Shown piece by piece: positions 35,451 through 46,850 of a stretch of 64,000 nucleotides of DNA. The stretch is taken from assembly GCF_051106095.1 (NCBI RefSeq), contig NC_135786.1, positions 28,671,001-28,735,000 on the forward strand, given 5' to 3'. Position 1 is the stretch's first letter. Each line of letters opens with the position of its first letter. The stretch is from Pogona vitticeps. Lineage: Eukaryota > Chordata > Lepidosauria > Squamata > Agamidae. Under the pieces are notes generated by a model. It was not told where the DNA came from, made no database searches, and worked only from the letters and a program-made list of their open reading frames with translations. The position numbers were made by a program, and so were the translations under genes.

Positions 35451-35929
35451 AAGTTGGAGAATTTAGAAAGAAACAACTAAACTTTAATAAGAAAGTTATG
35501 TTTCAGATAGAAAAACCTAAGTCCTAATCCTAAATAGATGACAGAATGTCTGCTTTTGAGGGAAATAGGAAAGAAGTGAGACTGATAGATAGACCCCTAA
35601 AAGTACTAGTTTAGCTATTCGTCTAGGAGGAAGTGAAAAAGTCCAAACAGATAGACAAGGCTGCCTGGCAATGGATGCCTGGCCAGTCATTAAAAATGGT
35701 CTAACATCTTACAGGAACAGAACCTATAAAAAGAATTGTCCTTAATTAGCACCTTAAAGCTAATTCTCTATGATCAGAATACTGGGGGTGATTTATATAT
35801 GCATGTTAAATTATATAATGCATAGCAGTGAATTGCAGCTAACTAACAGGACACCAGTTGTGTTATGAGACACATGCCCAATATTGTAGTGCACCAAATA
35901 TAGACCTACTAATGTGACCAGTTAGTTAG
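35451..35929. other. Intergenic, nothing recognised
   Basis: AT-rich spacer between a SINE and a LINE. Confidence 0.4.
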
Positions 35930-37015
35930 TTTAGGCATCCTTCAGTCTCGAAAGACTATGGTAACGTGCTCTGTATGGGGGACTTAGAACAGCGTCTAGT
36001 GTGGCTGAGGAGGCCAATTCGAGAGTGACAATCTCTTCCACACTGAAGACAAATCCAATCTGTTCCCTGTCCAGCTCCCTGGTTTTGCTGCTTTTGTGAC
36101 TTTCTCTTTGCCTTGGCCTGCTGGACAAGGGTCTCTTCAAACTGGGAGAGGCCATGACGCAACGCCTGCCTCCAGGCTGAACGCTCAGATGTCAGGGTTT
36201 CCTATCTGTTGAGGTCTATTCCGAAGGCCTTCAGATCCCGCTTGCAGATATCCTTGTATCGCAGCTGTGGTCTCCCTCTGGGGTGATTTCCCTGCACTAA
36301 TTCTCCATACAGGAGATCCTTTGGAATCCGACCATCAGCCATTCTCACGACGTGCCCAAGCCAACGTAGACGTCGCTGTTTCAGTAATGTATACATGCTG
36401 AAAATTCCAGCTCGTTCTAGGACTACTCTGTTTGGAACTTTGTCCTGCCAGGTGATACCGAAAATCCATCAGAGGCAACGCATATGGAAGGTGTTCAGCT
36501 TCCTCTCCTGCCATGCACAACGGGTCCAGGACTCACTGCAGTACAGGAGTGTGCTCAGGACACAGGCTCTATAGACCTGGATCTTGGTATGTGTTGTCAA
36601 CTTCTTATTGAGCCATACTCTCTTTGTGAGTCTAGAGAACATGGTAGCTGCTTTGCCAATGCGTTTATCCAGCTCGACATCTAGAGAGATGGTGTCAGAG
36701 ATAGTTGAGCCAAGGTACACAAAGTCATGAACAACCTCCAATTCTTGTGTGGAGATGGTAATAGAGGGAGGTGAGTCCACGCCCTAGCCCATGACTTGTG
36801 TTTTCTTCAGGCTGATTGTAGCCCAAAGTCTTGGCAGGCTTTGCTAAAACGATTCATGAGTTGTTGGAGGTCTTCAGCAGAGTGGGCAACAATGGCTGCG
36901 TCATCTGCGAAGAGGAAGTCCCACATGCATTTCAGTTGGACTTTGGTCTTTGCTCTCAGTCTAGAGAGATTAAAGAGTTTTCTGTCTGATCTAGTCCGGA
37001 GATAGACACCTTGCC
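35930..37015 (-). repeat. LINE with FADD reverse transcriptase, 3' part
   Basis: The minus strand encodes the end of a non-LTR retrotransposon ORF2: LFADDAAIVAHSAEDLQQLM (catalytic FADD, about 36915), VVHDFVYLGSTISDTISLDV (about 36730), HTKIQVYRACVLSTLLYCSE (about 36590), QRRLRWLGHVVRMADGRIPK (about 36370), and a terminal zinc-finger-like CLQCGRDCHSRIGLLSHTRR. The 3' end is at about 35934. Broken into several frames. I do not assign it to a clade with confidence; a second copy is at 53080-53518. Confidence 0.8.
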
Positions 37016-37508
37016 ATGTTAGTAAACCACCAACAGGAATGTGGCCAGTATGATACAAGTGCTGCAGGATTCTGTGCTGCTTGTGGTTTTGCTTATTGTA
37101 GCAGAGAAAGATAATTATTTCCTTGGAAAATGCAAAGAATAATTGCACCCTCCTGAAGTATCATTCTTTGTCAATTTTTTAAAAAGAACTGGCAAGCGGC
37201 CCTTAAGGTAAGCATCCTTCGAATCTCAGTTAAACATTGCCGTAAAAATCCAAGTGGCAGTTCAAATGTCCAGGTTCACAAAAAGCCTTTGTGTGGGAAA
37301 TCTGTTTAAGCAGCAATGAATTTCTGAGGCAGCGAACTCTTATGTGAAGTGTGTGTGCATGCAGCACAATGCCACAAGAACAGACTGTGTCTGATAGGCA
37401 CTGAGAAGCAAGCCAGAGCAGAAAATCAAGGCAAACAGAGTCCTAGAAGTTTTGGGCAATATTTTAAAAGATGCTTATTGGTTTCTAATATGGGTGAGAG
37501 CACAAAAA

Positions 37509-37945
37509 CACTGTTTTCCAACCTGGGCTCATGACCCCAAGGGGGTCAACAAAGTGTTCTGGGGGGGGGAGGTTGCCTTATATGTGTTTTAACCCTTATT
37601 AAGTACTGTATTTTTCGCACCATAAGACACACTTATGGAGCGAAGAAAACAGATTATATTTTCCTGTTTTCTTCTCCTAAAAAAATTGGTGCGTCTTATG
37701 GAAAGGTGTGTCTTATGGGGCGAAAAATACGGTAATTTCTTCCTTGACCTTTCAGAGCAGGATGTTAATGTTAGTGTGTATGTCTATGTACGAGAAACAG
37801 CCCTTTGGGAGAGAAAGAAGTCTCTGCTCTTTGAGAAGTGTTGTCTTAATCCATTAAAATGCTTTTTTATGCAAATATGATGGGGCGCAGGTTACTTGGC
37901 TATTATAAAAGAAGGTTGTGACTCAGAAAAGGTTGGAAACCAGTG
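37509..37945. mobile_element. hAT non-autonomous element carrying a nested insertion
   Basis: Left end CACTGTTTTCCAACCTGGGC and right end (reverse complement) CACTGGTTTCCAACCTTTTC are inverted. The interior has TCATGACCCCAAGGGGGTCA. The element at 37606-37732 sits inside it, so this one is older. The 8-bp duplication is not clear. Confidence 0.65.
37606..37732. mobile_element. 127-bp TA-target palindromic MITE
   Basis: Ends CTGTATTTTTCGCACCATAA and (reverse complement) CCGTATTTTTCGCCCCATAA, flanked by TA (37604-37605, 37733-37734). It is almost entirely inverted repeat. Nested in the hAT element at 37509-37945. Confidence 0.82.
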
Positions 37946-38649
37946 GCCTAAAGAAACAAAAGTAATAGGCAAGGACTTTAAAAAAAACAGGAAGAAAAAC
38001 TTGATGTACAAAATCATATATAATTAAAAAAACATTTCTAATATATATACAAATTATAACATGAAGGAAATACCGAGAACCTCACTTTTGCTATGGTTGT
38101 TATATATACCAAGGCTGCATTTATAAATGGAATATTTTTCTCTGAAAGAGAAATTTCTCTAACTTCAGCTATTTTGCCATTGGCTTGTATTAGCTGCATG
38201 ATTCAGGTCTGGCTGCCATCAACAAAAGTCAGTCTTAGTATTTTATTCTGAAGAACGTAAATTAAAACACAATCTGGTGTTGTGATCAAAACCAGATTGT
38301 TCACTTGGAAATTTTGGCTGTTTATTTGGATTGTTGGCTGGTTGCCTATATGCATCTTTGTATGTAATTCTGATGGATTTACTCTGTTTGCATACAAATG
38401 TACATGCATTCTGTGATTCCTATGTTTTCTGTGCTTTTTATATGAATTCTATGTGTTTGATTATTTATGATTCTTCATTTTGACTTCTGGGCATCTGGCT
38501 TTCAGGTTCTTGTTTATTACTTTTGTGTTCCAATAGAGATGATACATAAAATGAACCACCTGACAAGAAGTGTTAGACAAACCTGCTGAGGCTTCAGTAG
38601 TGTAACTGTATGTGCACACCTTCAAACCTCTGGATGCTCATAGCTAATA
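37946..38649. other. Intergenic, nothing recognised
   Basis: AT-rich, no coding signal. Confidence 0.4.
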
Positions 38650-38878
38650 CAGTAAGATCCCCTTATCTTTGGGATCAGTATCCACTGAATCACTCATCCA
38701 CGGTCTGAAAATATTAAAAGAAAAATTCCCCAAAATATGTTTTTTTAATGACAAAGTCACCAGAACTGACTACAAGATGGAGCCTGAGACCATACTATGT
38801 TTAGCATTTGCTGTAATCCACATTTTTCTGCAGGGGAGGTCTTGGAATCAATCCCCTGCAGATTTGGAGGTCCTTCTG
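38650..38878 (+). mobile_element. Tigger-like TA-target MITE
   Basis: Ends CAGTAAGATCCCCTTATCTT and (reverse complement) CAGAAGGACCTCCAAATCTG, flanked by TA. Inner GAAAATATTAAAAGAAAAA and GGAATCAATCCCCTGCAGAT recall Tigger-type elements. The same family as 46179-46504. Confidence 0.7.
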
Positions 38879-40202
38879 TAACTAAATCTGTCTAGCTAGG
38901 AAGATCTGTCTTGCACTCTGTTCAAAGGATTATTAACTTGAAGAATTAATGATCACTAATCTGATTTTTTTTTAAAGCAGTGAGGGCACAGTATCTAGCG
39001 TCTGCCATTTCCTCCAGGTATCAGCCCTGTTAAAGTTTTTTTTTTAAGAACCTCCATGCACGATGTCCAGCTGCTGATAAAGGGACCCTGTGTGCAACAT
39101 CAGTGTGCAGGTGTTGTTTCTCATCCAGCGATAGTTACTCATGTTATGTGGATATCTGCTTCTGCGTTGGAGATGGTCTCAAGGTAGATTGTGCCTTCGT
39201 TGAGAATCTGACAGGAAAATAATTAGTAGCATGAACTGCAGAGAGAAATTCTAATAAATCAAGTGGAAGGTGATGCAGCCAGTGTTTCTCCAGTTGTGCA
39301 TTTCATATGGGAAAACGTGCTTGCTGAGTAATAGGATACACATTTTGCAATTATTACTTCAGACATTCTTTCACAAGGCGTGTCACTTCAGCCTTTAAAA
39401 GTAACATCCTCCATTTCATTTGCTCATGATCACATATACCGGCCTAACAAGCAATTCGAGAGATAATTGTCCCAATATGGTGCGGTGACTAGAGTGACAG
39501 ACTTAAGAGGTTTGAATCCCTGCTCATCCATGAAACCCCATGGGGAAGGGGGCTGGTAAAGCCACTCCCTAAATATCTCACCTTGAAAGCCCCATTAGAT
39601 TCACTTTAGGTTGGTTCTGACTTGATGGCACATAACTTTCTCCTCTCTACCTGTTTCTCTTCTTCAACATCCTTTTCCAGACCACATGCCACACCAGCCT
39701 CTTTGGGAGGAGCCTTTGTTCTGACCCTGCCGTCTTCACATGCCCATTTGATGGGGATATGAAAGGGTCAAATTCAATTGGAGCAATGTTTACTGTTGAA
39801 AACGATCTTGGGAAGTTTACATAGGAGTCATCATTCTTCCTTTTCTCCTCCCTGATGCATTATTAGAACCAAAGGGACTTGCTTACATAGTGTTTTGTGT
39901 GTGAGAGAGAAGAAGAGAGAGCAGGAGCACTCTGCCTTTTTGCAGTCAAAAGGACCGTCATCTCCCATTGGAGCCCGCCCAGTGCTTGGAACTTTGGAAG
40001 AGGACTCTCTCCTCATCCTGCCCTCCTCACACACAGGACCTTCGTACTGGCTGTTCCCAACTTGTGAATTTTCCTGCCAAGGCAGACCAGGCTTCCCCAT
40101 TTGACCTTCAACCTTCAGACAAAGGTCTTTTTAAAATTCTTCTTTGCAACTGAGTGGCTACTGAGGAAGGGATTTTTAAAGGGCCGGTACTGTTCTTTAA
40201 AA
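38879..40202. other. Intergenic with one SINE fragment
   Basis: Apart from the SINE at 39480-39632 I see nothing to annotate; overlapping frames at 39830-40150 on both strands look like chance. Confidence 0.4.
39480..39632 (+). repeat. tRNA-derived SINE, diverged
   Basis: GAGGTTTGAATCCCTGCTCA (box-B-like) at about 39508 and a GGTTCTGACTTGATGGCACA tail at about 39614. The middle is diverged. Confidence 0.6.
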
Positions 40203-40331
40203 CAGTGGTCCCCAACCTTGGGCCTCCAGATGTTCTTGGACTTCAACTCCCAGAATCCTAGCCACCAGAAATGGTGGTGAAGGGGAGTTGTAGTCCAGGA
40301 ACATCTGGAGGCCCAAGGTTGGGGACCTCTG
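40203..40331. mobile_element. hAT non-autonomous element, perfect 8-bp duplication
   Basis: Ends CAGTGGTCCCCAACCTTGGG and (reverse complement) CAGAGGTCCCCAACCTTGGG, flanked by CTTTAAAA on both sides (40195-40202, 40332-40339). Confidence 0.85.
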
Positions 40332-40634
40332 CTTTAAAACATACTTTCAAATTCCTTTTTAATGCAATAGTTTCAAATATTTTGATGCTATAATTACTTG
40401 TGGTTTAGCAGGGCAACTCTCTATGTAGCTATCCCTGCTTTTATCCGTTTTTAATTATACCTGTTTGTAATCCTGTTGTAAGCCACTTTGATTCCCAGTA
40501 TTGTGAGAAAAGTGGGGTGTTTGTTAAAGTTATTAATGGAAGAAACACGTCAAGACTATTGGCAGCACAGATGTGCAAAGTGAAACTGAAGGTTACAATA
40601 CAAATAAACCCAATCTGATGAAATCCTGAATGTA

Positions 40635-41035
40635 CAGTGGTGCCTCGCTTAATGATTACTTTGATAAACGACAAATCTGCTTGACAATGAGGTGTTTGCA
40701 ATCACTTTTGCGATCGCAAAATGTTTTAATGGGCAAAATTCGCTTCCCGATGATCGGTTCCCGAAGCAGGGAACCGATTCTTCACATTACAACGATCAAA
40801 ACAGCTGATTGTTGGGTTTCAAAATGGCCACCCGCTGTGTAAAATGGCTCCCCGCTGTGCTTTAGGATGGATTTTTCGCTGTGTAAAATGGCCGCCCTAT
40901 GGAGGATCTTCGCTGGATGCTGAGGTATTTAGCCCATTGGAACGCATTGAGTGGTTTTTCATTTCGCTTGACGAGGATTTCGCTCTACAGCAATTTCGCT
41001 GGAATGGATTATCCCCGTCAAGCAAGGCACCACTG
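40635..41035. mobile_element. TA-target inverted-repeat DNA element (CAGTGRTGCCTCGC family)
   Basis: Left CAGTGGTGCCTCGCTTAATG, right (reverse complement) CAGTGGTGCCTTGCTTGACG, flanked by TA. It shares GAAGCAGGGAAC and TTGCGATCGCAAAATG with the copy at 24542-24973 and has an internal CGCTGTGTAAAATGG repeat. Confidence 0.8.
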
Positions 41036-41037
41036 TA

Positions 41038-44000
41038 CCTACTTACCTGGCAATTAATTGTATTGAACATGGTGTCAGTATCCTTAGATTGAGAGCAATA
41101 AGTGCTCAGAAGCAGAAGAGGTAGTTCCACTTTTTACCCTAAACATATTTCTTTGTATCACAACCTACAACTGCCCCGACTTAGTGCAGTGAAAAATGCA
41201 CTCAAAAAGCTCTACTCTATGCACAGAGCTACCCAGAAGAGTTCTCTGAATGGAGATTTTGATTGTTAGATTTATTAATAACCATATTTCCTTTTTAGGT
41301 CTTCAGATCAATTCAGATCCCTTGTGTTCCCAAGTGATTCTCCCAGCCATTTACTGGCCGAACTTTAGCCTCACAAAGTTGAGGACATCAGGTTGTTCCC
41401 TTGAGTACTAGAATCTGTTTGGTGCTAAAAGAAGCTGTTGTTGATAACAAAGATGGGAAAGTTTCCTTTATTTTGACCGCAGCTCCCAGAATCTCTCAAC
41501 CTTTGCTTCATTCATGAGGCCAAGAGACAGCTTAAGCCTATTGAGGTGAGTGGGTCCTTCATCATGTATTCTTTAAAGAAGCACAAAGAATCAATCCCCA
41601 ACTTCTGTCTTGTTAATAAAACAAATTTAATAGTTTAAATTAAAAATTGATTTGTTAACCAAAGATAGAAACTAATACTGTCACAATACTCTTTTGCCAT
41701 CAAACTCTCAAGACAGTCTGAGAACAGGTTAACAAGCTACTATCTTTTCATACATATAGCTATACAAAGTTGATTTCATAAAAATATTGAATAAACCTTT
41801 TAAAAGTTTAATATGTTAGATTCTGTGGGCCAAAATGACATCTCTATACACAATACTGATAATATATAGGTAAATGTTCTCCCCTCCCCAACCTCTGCAA
41901 AGAGTCGGGGGTTTTTCCCTTGTTTTTGTACATCATAAAGATCCTTCAAGTGAATTTATTGCAAAGGGCTGATCAAACTGCTGACATTGTCTTAATATTT
42001 CTCATAGACACCGCATGTTTATGGAAGTTATAGTGAACAGTTTCCTCCTTTTTACAGACAACACTGGAAGAGTAGAATTTTAGATGCAAATGTATATGTT
42101 ACCATCTAACTAAAATAATACCTATATCACTACTGTATTTTAAAAAGGGCAGGATTCTCTCATTGTAATATTTGCATATTTCCTTTGAGTGTAAAACCAG
42201 AAGGCCTGTTTAATCCTTATGTAGGCGCATCTGACAAGACTAATTCACAATCCTCATCAGAATAGTCTCATTACCATTAATCAGATTGTTCTAGAAAAGA
42301 GTTTGCAACTCAGGACTTTGTATAACCCTTGGGAGAAGCTTTGACCGCTACTCACACCAGCATTTCTGCAGATAAAATTTGGATTAAATATTTAAGAGAA
42401 GCCTGTATTTATTATAGCAAATGCAGCCAAACCATTTTTTCTGATCTTTTTCAAGAAACACCTAGTAGGCTTGTTATATATCTACTGTGCAGGGATTACT
42501 TCGTTTAACACTCTCTTTCGTTTAGTGGGAATTGAGTTCCAAAAGTAAGATATTATTATATTCCTTGTCTGATTTTAACCTATGACTCAGATTTTTTGGG
42601 GGGGAAGTTTTAATACAGCTTAAAAACCTAAAAGAATATAGTGGCTCAATGTTTTACTACATGAGTAAGTCAGAGGAACTAACTGACCAACTAACCTTTT
42701 CAGGATACCATAACTGACCTGACAGTATTGTACAGTAGTTAAACGTGTAAGACTAAGAGGCATTTAAAAAAAAATATAGATGCCTCTGTCTACTAAATGC
42801 CTTCTACAAGAGCAGCAAATCTATAACTTTCTTTAGACATACACCACAATCAAGAAAGGGAGCTCCATGGATGAATTAATATAATTGTAGCAACTGTAGT
42901 TTATATGATATGCACGGAAATGGTAAGATGGGTCTTTGATTCTGATAGGAACCTACAGCCAGCAATAGTAGATGCTGAGAATGACCAGAGCTGCATTAGG
43001 GCCATAGAATCTTTGGTAACATCTGTATTGTTTTAAGTATAGTATGGATGTTCTTTTATTTGATAACATTTATTGAAAAACCACATTGCATCCCACACCA
43101 CCATTCAGATAACATGCAGGAATAGGAAACCCTGAAATCTGAGTCAGCTTCTGCCCATAGAGACACATGCAAGTCAAAAAGACAGAACAGGTTGACGAAA
43201 TGCAGAGACCAAACAGTGCCCTGGTGAACTTATGGAGCAATTGAGGGAGACAGCATTCTCTTTCTTTTTTTAAAAAAAGTATGATGTGTAAGGAGATCTT
43301 TTTAAAAAACCACATAAAAATGTGAATTTTGTTTTATTTCTTCCCCCCAATCTCTGCCGGTGATCTTTGGTCCTCCAGTGAACTCATGCTTGAAAAGAGA
43401 AGAAGGGCATTAAGTCATTGACATCTCAGTACAATTTCTGTATATGGACTATGTCTTCATAAATTGCCAGTTATTTTGATACCACGGCTTCCACATAACA
43501 TGCTTAGGAAATGGTAACCTGTAATACTCTTTACTCTCCAGCTGAGGGCATGATAGGTTTGTATTCAGAAATGGCATACTGGATATTAAGGTCCTTGGTC
43601 AAGTTGAGGTTAACAAAAAACAAAACACCAACTTTGTAAATGATGCTTTGAAATTCTTTTGCTTATCAGTACCTTGGAATTTGGTTCAATGAATAGTAAT
43701 ATACCTATGCAAAAAAAATAAGTAAATCAGAAAATGAATGGCCTGGAACAGATTCTTTAATATGAAGAATGCAACATACAATGGACAGCTGTGGGAGTGC
43801 TCACTGTATTCTTCATTCTGTTTTTTGGCATGGCCTTATAGACTTAAGCTATTATAAAGAGGATAAGGGATCTGAAAATGTCAATTTAATTGCATAATGC
43901 TAAACATTTCTTAGATCTAAATGGTTACCAATGATAAGGTACTAAGGCCAATGAATAAATATAAATCACTTGACTGGCACCTTGCAAATTAGCTGCAATT

Positions 44001-44340
44001 AGTAATCTGCCAGTAGGATTTCGACCAGAGAACAAAGACAGGTAGATGATTTCAGCCATGTAACAAGAAAAAAAATACAGATTGTCAAAGCTGATCATTC
44101 AAGGTAAAAATAAATAAGAAAAGAGATGCAGGAGGAAGAAGAACCTGTTGGTTGCAAAATCTTGAAAGTGGATGCAACATAAGATCACTATTTAGAGCTA
44201 TCGCTGACATCCGTGATGAGATCCAACCTCAGGTAGGAGTAGAATTAGAAGAGAAAAATACTGTGTGTGCATAGATATTTTTCTACACTAGGCTTTCTAT
44301 CTGTTCAATCATGTGCAGACATAGTAATGGGGAGAGAGGA
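41038..44340. other. Intergenic, nothing recognised
   Basis: 3.3 kb of AT-rich DNA with no coding, RNA or transposon signal I can support. It is the longest repeat-poor part of the spacer upstream of FAM83D. Confidence 0.4.
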
Positions 44341-44344
44341 ATTT

Positions 44345-45000
44345 AACAATATTTTATTCTAGAAATGTTATCATACTCAGGTCCCTACCCATACATTCAA
44401 TTATTTCTTCTATCTCTTCTTCTGTAATTGGTTGCTCCTTTAAATGTTCTCCATATTTTGAAGGCTATTCCCCAGTTTTTTCTCAATATATTTTCTCATT
44501 CTTCCTAGGTAAAGCTTCCCACCGACATATATATGTGTTGATAAAAAATCTTGAGAGATTTTCTCTTTCACCTCTCGTCCCCTTTGTTTTTAACTACTGT
44601 ACTCCAGTAGAATTCTTCACCTTTGTAACTTGCATGGCTCTGGCTAAATTTTTATGACTAAATTTAACAACAAAAAACTGTTGAAATATATTACATTTCT
44701 TTGAATTTTCTCCATTTCAATATTCTCTCATTCAAAATTCTTATCCATCATATATTTTTATTCCTACAACCTTATTTAATCCCAAAGAATTTTCATATTA
44801 TTTTTTCCTTAATACTAATTCTTCTCATGACCTTAGTAGTAGCTATATATTACATTGGCTACAACCTTTTTAATCATTAATTTGCCATATTTCCATTATT
44901 TCTTTTCCTATTTTATCTACCATATTCTTTTGCTGAAAAATATTGGTATTATCCGTCTTTTGGCTTCTTTATAATTACATTTAATTTTTATATCCATATT
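44345..45000 (-). repeat. L1 LINE, inverted 5' segment
   Basis: The minus strand encodes ORF2 linker-region peptides such as QPITEEEIEEIIE (about 44440-44400) and HIYVGGKLYLGRMRKYIEK (about 44530-44480). It points away from the adjoining plus-strand L1 segment at 45003, as in 5'-inverted (twin-primed) L1 insertions. Many stops. Confidence 0.6.
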
Positions 45001-45002
45001 CA

Positions 45003-46178
45003 GGGAAGTATGATCAGTTACTTTTATAACACAAACTTATTTAATTTTAATCCACTTGAGCATTGGACAAAGGATTGGGTAAAAAGAAATGGTAAATGTA
45101 TGGAACCTACAACATTTGAAGAAATTCCATTACAAAAGGAAAGTAGTGGTGAAAATAACGTAATGAAGGGGACAGTAGGTAAACTTACAACAAATTATTG
45201 GTAGCTGAAGATCAAGAAGATTTGCTTAAATTTTATGGGAACACAATTTTTGACAAGAAATAAGTACCAGGGTTTGGAAAATTACATTGGTTACAAGAAT
45301 ATTGAAATCTACATTCATGACCAAAAATATTGGCACCCTTGCAATTCTGTCAGAAAATGCAACCCTTCTCTCAGAAAAATGTTGCAGCTGCAAATGTTTT
45401 GGTATTTGCATGTTCATTTCTTTGGTTTGCGTTGGAACAACACAAAAAAATAACAGAGAAGAAAAGTCAAATCTGATACAATCCCACACAGAAGCCCCAA
45501 AATGCAACTGAAACAATTCTCTGAAAAAAGGTTTGCATTTTCTGACAGAATTGCAAGGGTGGCAATATTTTTGGCCATGGCTGTATGTTTGTAAGAATAA
45601 AGGAACATTTTAGAACTTAGTTTGGAAATGGTATTTAACTCCAGTGAAATTAAATCTAATAGATGTTAATCATTTCAAGTTGTGTTGAAGAGGATATCAG
45701 AAAGTAGGTACTTATTTTCATAATGTGGCACGAATGTGAGCATATATTTTAGCAGTTGGTCTTGGATTTGAACAGTCAGTCTTTAAGGAAACAAATGAGG
45801 TAACTAAGTTAAATCTAGAGGTATGTCCAATAATCACAATTTTATCAGTATTTGATAGGGAGCAAATAATTAGACAACTAAAGAATTAATTTTCTATAAA
45901 CAGCAGCAAGACTAATTGTAATTAGGAATTGGAAAACAATGTCTAATTGTCAGCTAAGTGAATGGGATAGTGTGTTTTGGGTTACAGCTATAAATTATAA
46001 GGTAACATGTTAAGAAGTTAAGAAGGGGCTGATAAATATATGTATAGATATATGGGGAGAATTCATTAATTTTGTATTAATAAAGAATATTGAAATATTG
46101 AAAGGGGTGCACACTTTTGCAATAGTTGATCCAATTTTGGAAGGGGAACAGACTGCATAGATGGAAAAAATAGTTGTA
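45003..46178 (+). repeat. L1 LINE, ORF2 C-terminal segment
   Basis: The plus strand reads the L1 ORF2 C-terminal region: FNFNPLEHWTKDWVKRNGKC (about 45045-45100), then, after an inserted DNA element, LTPVKLNLIDVNHFKLC-like sequence (about 45636-45690) and a GTYFHNVARM block (about 45708), matching the usual L1 ..LTP.KL...... CWR...GTYFHMWW. AT-rich, with stops and frame changes. Confidence 0.65.
45312..45583. mobile_element. Tc1-like MITE nested in L1
   Basis: Long inverted ends, with AAAAATATTGGCACCCTTGC near the left and its complement GCAAGGGTGGCAATATTTTT near the right, flanked by TA (45310-45311, 45584-45585). 272 bp, no transposase. It splits the L1 segment and so inserted after it. 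Confidence 0.8.
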
Positions 46179-46504
46179 CAGTAGTGCCTCCGTATCCATG
46201 GGATAAATATCCACGCTTTCACTTATGAACATAGTTAAAATATTAAAAGAAGAAAATCCAGAAAAAACTGTTCTCACAGAACTGGCCAGAAGAGGGAGAC
46301 AGAAACTATATTATGAATACATGTTAGTATTCATAACATAGCACGGTCTCTTGTTTCCTCTGGTGGCCAGTTCCAGCAATGCATATGAAAATATGTTTTT
46401 TCTAGTTTTTTTTTCCTTTTACCATCAGAGAGAGAGAGAGAGAGACAGAGAGATTGCTATTATCCATGGGGGACCAGTCACCAGTGGATATGAGGGTCTT
46501 CCTG
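46179..46504 (+). mobile_element. Tigger-like TA-target MITE with internal (GA)n
   Basis: Left CAGTAGTGCCTCCGTATCCA, right (reverse complement) CAGGAAGACCCTCATATCCA, flanked by TA. The inner GTTAAAATATTAAAAGAAGA is shared with 38650-38878. A (GA)n run is at 46429-46452. Confidence 0.7.
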
Positions 46505-46724
46505 TAATCGCAAATGGTCCCGGGGGAGCACAATTTATATAGATTTTTCTAAGGTGTAACTAGATATGTTGATTATTTTTGTTTACATTAAAAAATTAAA
46601 AACACATTTTATTCTAGAGTTAAATACACAAGCATTACCTGGTCTTTACTTCCCCCCAAATGATTCCTAAGGTTACTTAGGACTTGATAATGGAAATAAA
46701 CTTCCAAAAATTTTATAGCATATA

Positions 46725-46850
46725 GAACTGCTCTATAGCAGAGCCAGAGGTCGAGAGTTTGATTGCTCACTCTGCCTCCATGACAAGGATTGTACTCGAT
46801 AGTCCCTTCCAGCAGTTCTAAGGTGATGATGATGGTTCTAGTATTATCGT
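46725..46850 (+). repeat. tRNA-derived SINE, truncated
   Basis: AGCAGAGCCAGAGGTCGAGA, TTTGATTGCTCACTCTGCCT and AGTCCCTTCCAGCAGTTCTA correspond to the SINE at 35322. Confidence 0.65.
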
